DNA of 19,568 bases, from positions 1 to 19,568 of the forward strand of contig CAIZMD010000690.1 of NCBI GenBank assembly GCA_903933995.1, given 5' to 3'. This DNA comes from an uncultured Bacteroidota bacterium. GTDB taxonomy: Bacteria > Bacteroidota > Bacteroidia > Chitinophagales > Chitinophagaceae. The notes beneath the pieces are model-generated. The model worked only from the letters and a program-made list of their open reading frames with translations. It was not told the DNA's origin and did not search any database. A program made the position numbers and the translations under genes. Of this stretch, positions 1 through 6,173 are shown in pieces (positions within the stretch are counted from its first letter, which is position 1; each line of letters begins with the position of its first letter).

Positions 1-68
1 AAACATCATGCCAAAAAATCCAAAAATTGGCTAATTTTAAAATAAAAAAACATAAATAATTGATTTTA

Positions 69-90
69 AATTTATTAAGCATAATAAATT
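69..90. repeat. 9-bp AT-only inverted repeat
   Basis: The arm AATTTATTA (69-77) is followed by a four-base spacer and its exact reverse complement TAATAAATT (82-90). It lies about 60 bases upstream of the -7 box of the secreted-protein gene. It could be an operator or a weak cruciform, but in such AT-rich DNA a chance palindrome is quite possible. Confidence 0.3.
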
Positions 91-150
91 AATTAATTTA
101 ATAAATCTTAGTCCATACCACCATCTGATAAGATTATTCAAAGAGACTAC

Positions 151-158
151 TAACTTTG
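151..158 (+). promoter_or_regulatory. Bacteroidota -7 box (TAACTTTG) for the T9SS cargo gene
   Basis: TAACTTTG matches the Bacteroidota -7 consensus TAnnTTTG exactly. Only four bases separate it from the GTG start at 163, so a normally placed transcription start would fall at or beside the start codon and give a leaderless mRNA. No good TTTG -33 element is visible 17-23 bases upstream, which lowers confidence. Confidence 0.5.
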
Positions 159-162
159 TTTT

Positions 163-2190
163 GTGAAGAACCAGTTCAAATCCATTCTATTTTTTTGCCT
201 TGCCTTTTATTGGGCTCTTCCATCTTATGGTCAGTTTTGTACCGCGCTTGGACAGAACCCAACTACTGCTTTTCCAGTTTGTGGCAAAACAGTTTTTCAA
301 CAGAGTTCTGTAGCAATTTGCGGAACTAGAACCCTTCCTACACTTTGCAATGACAATACTCCCTATACAGATAAGAACCCCTATTGGTATAAATTCACCT
401 GTTACACAGCTGGCAAACTTGGCTTTTTGATTTCCCCAACTGACATCACGGATGATTATGACTGGCAATTATTTGACGTTACGGGGGTAGATGAAATGGA
501 TGTTTACACCAATAAATCCTTAATTATTTCTGCTAATTGGTCTGGATCTAGTGGAACTACAGGCGCTTCAAGCAATGGAAAGAATCCATTTGAATGTTCC
601 TCAGACCCGGCTTGGAATATTCCAACCTTTAGTACCATGCCTGATTTGATTGCTGGTCACAATTACTTATTAATGGTTAGCCATTATACCAATACACAAA
701 GTGGTTATACCTTATCCTTTCAAGGAGGTTCTGCTAGTATTATCAATCCTGTAGTTCCCATCATTCAAAATGCCTATGCTGTTTGTGATGGTACGGAAAT
801 GGTTATTACGCTCAATAAAAAAATGAAATGCAGCAGTTTAGCAGCAGATGGCTCCGATTTTTCAGTTGCTGGTCCCTTTACTAACGCTTTTAATACTGCA
901 GTAGGTAAAGGTTGTAATTTCTCCTTTGATTTTGACACGGTGACCTTGAAATTGAATAATATTCTTTCCCCAGGTCTTTATAGTGTTATTGCCAAAAATG
1001 GTATTGATGGCAATACTTTAATTGACAATTGTGATAACCAACTTGCTCTTGGATTAAAAAAGGATTTACTTTTTACGGCATCTGTTCCTACCCCTATGGA
1101 CAGTATTAGTCCAGTAAAATGTATTCAAGATACCTTACATCTGGTTTTCAATAAACCCATGAGTTGTGCCAGTATTGCTCCTGATGGGTCAGATTTCAGC
1201 ATCACAGGTCCTTCTAATGTGCAAATTAAATCTGCATTAGGCATTTGCAATAATGGCGTTAGTTCAACCATAGATTTGGTGTTACAAAAACCCATTAAAA
1301 CCAATGGTATGTATAGTTTGAAATTGGGGATTGGAACTGATGGGAATAGTTTAATAGACGAATGTGGTCAAATTACAGCGCCAGGTGCTAGTTTAAATTT
1401 TAGTATTCAAAACGTAGTCACTGCAGATTTTAATACAACTATTAAAGCTGGGTGCAAAAAAGATACCATTCTTCTAAGTCATAATGGTAATAATGCAGCT
1501 AATTTTTGGAGATGGCAATTAGACAATGGTTTATCAAGTAGTTCACAAAATCCAATACTTAGTACCAATACATTTGGAAAGACTACTATATACTTAGAAA
1601 CAAGTAACGGTATTTGCAAAGACAGTACAAGTCAGGTAGTTGATCTTCCAGATTGGACCCTTAAAGCAGCCATAAATATGCCAGATACGGTTTGTGCAAA
1701 AGACACTGTTCAGATTCTAGATGCAAGTACCTCTAATGCCATTAACTGGAAATGGGATTTAGGAAATGGTCAAACTAGTATTTCACAAAACCCACCCACT
1801 ACAAATTATATTCCTAGTGGTAGACAAAACCAGTTTTTTGTTAGACTTCAAATTAGTAATGGATTTAACTGTACAGACACTGTTTCAAAAAGAATATTTG
1901 TTCTACCCAACTGTTATATTGATATCCCAAGTGGTTTCACACCAAACGGTGATGGGCTCAATGATTTTCTGTATCCATTAAATGCATTTAAAGCAGTTGA
2001 CTTAATTTTTAGAATCTACAATAGATTTGGGCAAGTGATTTTTGAAACAACAGATTGGAAAAAGAAATGGGATGGTAGGATTAACGGAATGCTTCAACCT
2101 AGTGGCACTTATGTTTATTTGCTAGAATACACAAATAAGGATACTGGCAAAAAACAAATACTCAAGGGCACTACAGTATTAATTAGATAG
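163..2190 (+). CDS. Secreted multidomain protein with type B T9SS sorting domain
   Basis: This 675-residue exported protein is probably sent to the cell surface or medium by the type IX secretion system. The GTG start gives a clean signal peptide: KNQFK, then a hydrophobic core ILFFCLAFYWA, with likely cleavage before Gln24. Residues 24-190 form an unrecognised N-terminal beta-rich region. Two related Ig-like (SbsA/Big_5-like) repeats follow at about 195-307 and 308-415; they share DGSDFS..GP and a DGN.LID.C motif, and have four cysteines at matching places. Two PKD-like segments (about 418-493 and 496-581) each carry a W.WdlgNG..s.sQNP-type motif. Residues 585-675 are the gliding-motility-associated C-terminal domain (TIGR04131-like), recognisable from IPSGFTPNGDGLND (588-601) and a terminal strand ending in TTVLIR. 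In known T9SS cargo this domain is the export signal, removed after translocation. The cargo's own role (adhesion or binding) cannot be read from the sequence, and no catalytic motif is visible. Confidence 0.88.
   Translation: MKNQFKSILFFCLAFYWALPSYGQFCTALGQNPTTAFPVCGKTVFQQSSVAICGTRTLPTLCNDNTPYTDKNPYWYKFTCYTAGKLGFLISPTDITDDYDWQLFDVTGVDEMDVYTNKSLIISANWSGSSGTTGASSNGKNPFECSSDPAWNIPTFSTMPDLIAGHNYLLMVSHYTNTQSGYTLSFQGGSASIINPVVPIIQNAYAVCDGTEMVITLNKKMKCSSLAADGSDFSVAGPFTNAFNTAVGKGCNFSFDFDTVTLKLNNILSPGLYSVIAKNGIDGNTLIDNCDNQLALGLKKDLLFTASVPTPMDSISPVKCIQDTLHLVFNKPMSCASIAPDGSDFSITGPSNVQIKSALGICNNGVSSTIDLVLQKPIKTNGMYSLKLGIGTDGNSLIDECGQITAPGASLNFSIQNVVTADFNTTIKAGCKKDTILLSHNGNNAANFWRWQLDNGLSSSSQNPILSTNTFGKTTIYLETSNGICKDSTSQVVDLPDWTLKAAINMPDTVCAKDTVQILDASTSNAINWKWDLGNGQTSISQNPPTTNYIPSGRQNQFFVRLQISNGFNCTDTVSKRIFVLPNCYIDIPSGFTPNGDGLNDFLYPLNAFKAVDLIFRIYNRFGQVIFETTDWKKKWDGRINGMLQPSGTYVYLLEYTNKDTGKKQILKGTTVLIR
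745..1407 (+). repeat. Coding tandem duplication: two ~111-residue Ig-like modules
   Basis: Within the secreted protein, residues 195-307 and 308-415 align with a period of 111-112 residues. Matching landmarks are NKKMKCSS (218) with NKPMSCAS (330), AADGSDFSVAGP (227) with APDGSDFSITGP (339), and IDGNTLIDNC (281) with GTDGNSLIDEC (391). Cysteines C208, C223, C251 and C290 correspond to C320, C335, C362 and C401. The DNA copies have diverged, so this is an old domain duplication rather than a recent DNA repeat. Confidence 0.75.
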
Positions 2191-2770
2191 CTTGCTTTAA
2201 CTGATCTGTTTCAAATAAGGAAGATTCTTTTTTTTCATTACGCAATAGCTGATGATTTTTACTAAAATCCACTTTGCTTTTATAGGTCTTTACAAAGAAA
2301 GTACTTAACCAAAACTGTTTATTGAAAAGAAATTGGGGATTTTTCACCAAAAAATCTGGCATCAGGTGGTGCCATTTATACCCCTGTGTTTTAAAATAAT
2401 TTTTACATTCTGTTTTATAACCCAATTCCTCAGCAGCTGCTAAAACCGCATCTCTTTGACATCTAGAATGTGAAAAAGGTTTTATAATGCGAGATTGAAA
2501 ACCGTATAAAAATAAATGATCTTTTACTTGTTTATAATTTTGATACCTAGATCTAGCATCACATTGGGGGAAAATTGGTGGAAAGACCAAACAAAACAAC
2601 AAAATCCATCTTATAAAGGGATTACCTTCTTGAGCCCAAGCCAATAAATGAAACTGTTTAAAAAAGGCAACAATTAACAGTACCTCAGCAATGGTCATGA
2701 AATGCAATAAATACCCCAGTCTATAGTAGGTTACAATGAATGGCCGATGATTTATCCCACCTTCTATCAT
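2183..2770 (-). CDS. Conserved-looking small membrane protein, function unknown
   Basis: This 195-residue protein belongs to no family I can name. Two hydrophobic segments near the N-terminus (about 24-40, around FMTIAEVLLIVAFF, and 54-69, WILLFCLVFPPIFP) suggest a two-pass inner-membrane anchor. They are followed by a basic, soluble C-terminal part of about 125 residues rich in Lys, Phe and Cys, containing QCDARSRYQNYKQ and SRCQRDAVLAAAEELG. Start ATG at 2770; a later Met at residue 25 is possible but would cut into the first membrane segment. The gene follows cdd by 50 bases with no terminator-like hairpin between, so the two may be co-transcribed. Its stop codon lies inside the 3' end of the convergent secreted-protein gene. 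The run of coherent, folded-looking sequence argues that it is a real gene. No function is inferred. Confidence 0.75.
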   Translation of the reverse strand: MIEGGINHRPFIVTYYRLGYLLHFMTIAEVLLIVAFFKQFHLLAWAQEGNPFIRWILLFCLVFPPIFPQCDARSRYQNYKQVKDHLFLYGFQSRIIKPFSHSRCQRDAVLAAAEELGYKTECKNYFKTQGYKWHHLMPDFLVKNPQFLFNKQFWLSTFFVKTYKSKVDFSKNHQLLRNEKKESSLFETDQLKQAI

Positions 2771-2820
2771 GAGAATAAATATATAAAAATCAATTGAATA
2801 TAAAACTCAGTAAAATACAA

Positions 2821-3318
2821 CTATTTCACTCCTGCCAACAAATCGGCACTTGTAAAACCAAGGGGTAGCAAATCATGTGCTTTGGGTACTTCATACACTG
2901 CTCCTATATCACCAGCCAAAAGTAAACGAATGCTTTGCTGGGTTTTCATTTCAAACTCCAACAAACTTTGTCTACAAATGCCACAAGGACTAATGGGATT
3001 GTCACTTTTACCCATTTCATTCTTATAACTAATGGCCATTTCTAGAATGGGAACTTCTGGATAAAGCGATGATGCTACCGACAAAAGCACCCTTTCTGCA
3101 CAGATACCAACTGGGAAACTTGCATTCTCTTGATTGCTTCCTTTTAAAATGACCCCATTTTCTAATCTTGCTGCCGCTCCTACTCTGAATTTTGAATATG
3201 GGGCATATGCTAATCCTGTAGCGGATTTGGCAGCGTTCATCAATTCCTGATCTGCAGCATTCAATTCTTGGATGGATTCATATGCTGTGTAGGAAAATTG
3301 CTGTTCCATCTTTTTCAT
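2821..3318 (-). CDS. cdd: Cytidine deaminase
   Basis: Zinc-dependent cytidine deaminase converts cytidine and deoxycytidine to uridine and deoxyuridine in pyrimidine salvage, in the cytoplasm. The homotetrameric-type signature is complete. Numbered from the ATG at 3318 (165 residues), these are Y-A-P-Y-S-K-F-R-V-G near residue 40, the C-A-E motif (Cys73, Glu75 catalytic) and P-C-G-I-C-R-Q (Cys112, Cys115), giving the expected three Cys zinc ligands and the proton-shuttling Glu. A longer reading from a TTG at 3336 is open, but that extension overlaps the tail of the upstream terminator, so ATG 3318 is preferred; ATG 3309 (EQQFSY...) is an equally credible alternative. The gene is separated from lepB by an intrinsic terminator and lies 50 bases before the small membrane-protein gene. 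Confidence 0.95.
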   Translation of the reverse strand: MKKMEQQFSYTAYESIQELNAADQELMNAAKSATGLAYAPYSKFRVGAAARLENGVILKGSNQENASFPVGICAERVLLSVASSLYPEVPILEMAISYKNEMGKSDNPISPCGICRQSLLEFEMKTQQSIRLLLAGDIGAVYEVPKAHDLLPLGFTSADLLAGVK

Positions 3319-3334
3319 AAACCTATATTTAGAC

Positions 3335-3365
3335 AAAAAGTCCCCATAGCAACAGCTATGAGGAC
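3335..3365 (-). terminator. Intrinsic terminator after lepB
   Basis: Read on the minus strand, the arm CATAGC is followed by a four-base loop and GCTATG. The stem extends past one mismatch by TCC/GGA and a further pair, and is followed directly by CTTTTT. It lies between the lepB stop (3390) and the cdd start, so it probably ends lepB transcription, or attenuates read-through into cdd. Confidence 0.7.
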
Positions 3366-3389
3366 CCCCTAACGGCTATTAAAGATAGT

Positions 3390-4898
3390 CTATTTGATAC
3401 TATTGAACAAGCGTTTCCACCTTGGTCCATTTTCATAGCTAAACCAGATTAGAGATGCTTTACCCACAATATGTGTCTCCGGAACAAATCCCCAATACCT
3501 ACTATCTTGACTGCGGTGTCTATTATCACCCATCATCCAATAATAATTATAGATGGGGGTATATTGAGTGGTTTCCTTACCATTAATGATAAATTTACCA
3601 TTCGCTTCTTCGAATTTGTTGTGTTCATAATCAGCAATCAACCTACGATACAAAGCAATATTTTGAGGTGAAAGTGTAATTGATTCTCCCTTTTTTGGTA
3701 TTTTAATGGGTCCAAAATTGTCCAATGTAAAAGGAAAGTTCACATCATCAAAAGGGAAATAGCCACCTACATATCCGTTTGAATACAACCCTATTGACTT
3801 GATATTGGGTTGCTGTTTTAACTTGGCCATTTCTACTGGTGTCATATTGAAAACAAAAGTATTGGGCTTGTTTTCATAAGGTATAATTTGTCCTTTTGTA
3901 TCTTCTACATTGACACCAAGTTCATCCTTTAAAAACTCTTCTGAAAATGGCGCCCCGTTTGTTTCAACCACATATTCTGTTTGAGACGCCCCTGGCAAAT
4001 AAGCAGGTTGGCCATTGATAAATAATTGGGCATTTTTCAATTGCAATACATCTCCTGGCTCAGCAACACAACGTTTGATATAGTTATCAGTTTTATCCAT
4101 TGGGTGAACCAAGATAGGGAACTGGGCTGCTAATGCTTCGCGGTCTCCCTTAAATTGTGTTCTCAGAATATCATAATAAGGTTGCTTGCTACCATATTCT
4201 GGCAGATTAATGATGGTATCTCCAACTGGAACATTAAATACCACCACATCGTTTCTTTTTACGGGTGTAAATGCAGGCAATCGTTTATAGGGAATCTGAA
4301 TCCATTTAAGATAAGAAGGTGTTGTAATAGAACTAGGCATGGTATTATGCACAAAAGGAAAAGACAGTGGTGTTTGAGGAATCCTTGGACCATAACTCAT
4401 TTTGTTGACAAACAAAAAGTCATTGACCAATAAAGTCTTCTCCATACTTTCGGATGGAATCACATAGGCTTCAAAAACAAAAGTTCTGATTAAAGTTGCA
4501 GCTACAATGGCAAAGACTCCTGCATCTATCCATTCTCTTGAAGCAGGTTTATGGTATAAAGCCATTACAGATGGTCCATGAAATACGGTATCTTTTGTAA
4601 AACCCAAATATGGGAAATAAATAAAGGGTACAAAAATAGTAGCGGCATGATCCAACACTGTTACTTTTTTGAACTGCATCACAAAAATGATGGTAATCCA
4701 AATGGTAATAAACTGTCCAGCTACTGGTATCAATTGAAACCAAAACCAATACTTTTTAATGGCTGTTTTTTCAACAATCAACCAAGTATTGTAAAAAGGT
4801 ACTAAGGCTTTCCAAGGCTCAATACCTGCTTTTTTAAACATCCCATACATACCAGCATGCCAACCTATTACTCCTATAACAAATAAAATCAATCCCAT
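3390..4898 (-). CDS. lepB: Signal peptidase I (large Bacteroidota form)
   Basis: Membrane-bound serine-lysine protease that removes signal peptides from Sec-exported precursors. It is 502 residues, against 324 in E. coli. The N-terminal ~145 residues hold several hydrophobic segments (about 1-21, 51-76, 86-100, 125-145), the first part resembling the DUF5684 membrane region often fused to signal peptidases in this phylum. Catalytic boxes: I-P-S-E-S-M with nucleophile Ser151, NYIKR with general base Lys275 in front of A-E-P-G-D, and G-D-N-R-H-R-S-Q-D-S-R-Y-W-G-F-V-P (457-473). Long insertions separate Ser from Lys (about 124 residues) and Lys from GDNR (about 180 residues), forming an enlarged periplasmic domain. 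The ATG at 4898 is preceded by a candidate promoter and lies 83 bases after the response-regulator gene. An intrinsic terminator follows. It is the likely processing enzyme for the signal-peptide proteins encoded around it. Confidence 0.95.
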   Translation of the reverse strand: MGLILFVIGVIGWHAGMYGMFKKAGIEPWKALVPFYNTWLIVEKTAIKKYWFWFQLIPVAGQFITIWITIIFVMQFKKVTVLDHAATIFVPFIYFPYLGFTKDTVFHGPSVMALYHKPASREWIDAGVFAIVAATLIRTFVFEAYVIPSESMEKTLLVNDFLFVNKMSYGPRIPQTPLSFPFVHNTMPSSITTPSYLKWIQIPYKRLPAFTPVKRNDVVVFNVPVGDTIINLPEYGSKQPYYDILRTQFKGDREALAAQFPILVHPMDKTDNYIKRCVAEPGDVLQLKNAQLFINGQPAYLPGASQTEYVVETNGAPFSEEFLKDELGVNVEDTKGQIIPYENKPNTFVFNMTPVEMAKLKQQPNIKSIGLYSNGYVGGYFPFDDVNFPFTLDNFGPIKIPKKGESITLSPQNIALYRRLIADYEHNKFEEANGKFIINGKETTQYTPIYNYYWMMGDNRHRSQDSRYWGFVPETHIVGKASLIWFSYENGPRWKRLFNSIK

Positions 4899-4916
4899 TG
4901 TTTATGATTATAGTAA

Positions 4917-4924
4917 CAAAAATA
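4917..4924 (-). promoter_or_regulatory. Candidate -7 box (TATTTTTG) for lepB
   Basis: On the minus strand TATTTTTG fits TAnnTTTG exactly and ends 18 bases before the lepB ATG, a normal short leader. The -33 side is weak: only a TTGG about 23 bases upstream, while a TTTG seven bases upstream is too close. lepB may therefore be transcribed separately from the regulator gene. Confidence 0.45.
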
Positions 4925-4981
4925 TCCTTTTCAAACCGAGATTAGACCCAATATGGATAAAGTTTTCTTAAATAAGCCCAT

Positions 4982-6139
4982 TTATGGCAACACATAATTT
5001 TTAACGTCATCAGCTTGAATGGTTTTGCCAGATAGTATGATGAGTCTTTCTACCACATTTCTTAATTCTCGAATATTTCCAGACCAAGAATGTGCCTGCA
5101 ACGCTTCAATTGCTTTTTTGTCAATGGCCTTTGGCGATTGTCCATAATCAGCAGCAATATCAATAAGAAATTTTTCAACCAGTTCAGGAATATCATCCAA
5201 GCGTTGATTCAAAGATGGCACATGTATTAAAATCACCCCAAGACGATGATATAAATCCAGTCTAAATTGCTTTTCCTCTACTTCCTTTAACAAGTCTTTA
5301 TTGGTTGCAGCCACAACCCTAACGTCAACATTGATTTCTTTGTCTCCCCCTACCCTTGTGATTTTTCCCTCTTGTAAAGCACGCAGCACTTTGGCTTGGG
5401 CCGATAGGCTCATGTCACCAATTTCATCTAAGAAAAGTGTACCACCATTTGCTTGTTCAAACTTTCCAACCCTTTGTTTAATGGCAGAAGTAAAAGAGCC
5501 TTTTTCGTGTCCAAACAATTCGCTTTCTATTAGTTCTGATGGAATGGCGGCACAATTCACTTCTACTATTGGACCAGCATTACGAAGACTTTTTTCATGC
5601 AACCACCTTGCTACTAATTCTTTTCCAGTTCCATTCTCACCAGTAATCAATACCCTTGCATCCGTGGGCGCCACTTTATCAATGGTTTCTTTTATTTTTT
5701 TGATGGCATCGCTATTTCCAATAATTTCTTGCACTTTGGAAACCTTTCTTTTCAATACTTTGGTTTCTTTGACCAAATTGGTTTTATCCAGTGCATTTCT
5801 TATAGTGATTAATAACCTATTCAAATCTGGCGGCTTGGAAATATAATCATACGCCCCTTTTTTTACAGCGTCTACCGCAGTTTCTATATTACCATGACCA
5901 CTAATCATGATCACAGGGGTTTCTGAATTGGCCGCAACAACTGCATCTAAAAATTCTAGACCGTCTAATTTGGGCATTTTAATATCACAAAGAATCAGGT
6001 CATAGCTATTTTGTTTGAATTTCTGCAAACCCTCCTCCCCATCAGAAGCCTCATCTACTTTAAACCCTTCATTACCCAAAATGTCTTTCAACACATTGCG
6101 AATAGATCTTTCATCGTCTATGATTAAAATATGGGCCAT
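4982..6139 (-). CDS. Sigma-54-type AAA+ response regulator lacking a helix-turn-helix
   Basis: NtrC-like response regulator of 385 residues. Receiver domain 1-120: acidic pocket D8/D9, phospho-acceptor Asp52 in L-C-D-I-K-M-P, Lys102 in I-S-K-P-P. AAA+ sigma-54 interaction domain about 138-370: Walker A G-E-N-G-T-G-K-E (167-174), Walker B T-L-F-L-D-E (234-239), arginine-finger region FRLDLYHRL (292-300), and sensor II G-N-I-R-E-L-R. The sigma-54-contacting loop reads GSFTSA (214-219) instead of GAFTGA. The protein stops at residue 385, right after the AAA+ lid (…KNYVLP), with no Fis-type DNA-binding domain, and no such domain is encoded in the following 83 bases in any frame. The ATG at 6139 (MAHILIIDDE) is chosen: the longer open frame to 6259 would overlap the upstream receptor gene and only adds non-homologous residues. 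No partner histidine kinase is in the window. I recall similar ~385-residue proteins elsewhere in Bacteroidota, so this is probably a family trait and not local damage. Confidence 0.93.
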   Translation of the reverse strand: MAHILIIDDERSIRNVLKDILGNEGFKVDEASDGEEGLQKFKQNSYDLILCDIKMPKLDGLEFLDAVVAANSETPVIMISGHGNIETAVDAVKKGAYDYISKPPDLNRLLITIRNALDKTNLVKETKVLKRKVSKVQEIIGNSDAIKKIKETIDKVAPTDARVLITGENGTGKELVARWLHEKSLRNAGPIVEVNCAAIPSELIESELFGHEKGSFTSAIKQRVGKFEQANGGTLFLDEIGDMSLSAQAKVLRALQEGKITRVGGDKEINVDVRVVAATNKDLLKEVEEKQFRLDLYHRLGVILIHVPSLNQRLDDIPELVEKFLIDIAADYGQSPKAIDKKAIEALQAHSWSGNIRELRNVVERLIILSGKTIQADDVKNYVLP

Positions 6140-6173
6140 GGTGGTATTTTTTACTAAGTTAAAGATTGATCCG

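Larger units (their letters stand above)
1..162. other. AT-rich intergenic leader, no gene seen
   Basis: This stretch is almost entirely A and T and contains no plausible coding frame or RNA gene. It carries an AT-only perfect inverted repeat (69-90) and, at its right end, the -7 promoter box of the following gene. No -33 TTTG could be placed at the expected distance. Whatever gene lies to the left is outside the window. Confidence 0.6.

Noticed and set aside
187..468. 93-codon antisense frame over the signal peptide region of the secreted protein
   Set aside because: No family resemblance; the opposite strand encodes a clear signal peptide and mature protein.
5301..5846. Open frame of 181 codons on the plus strand antisense to the response regulator
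   Set aside because: It mirrors conserved AAA+ codons, has no recognisable domain or promoter, and is best explained as a shadow of the real gene.
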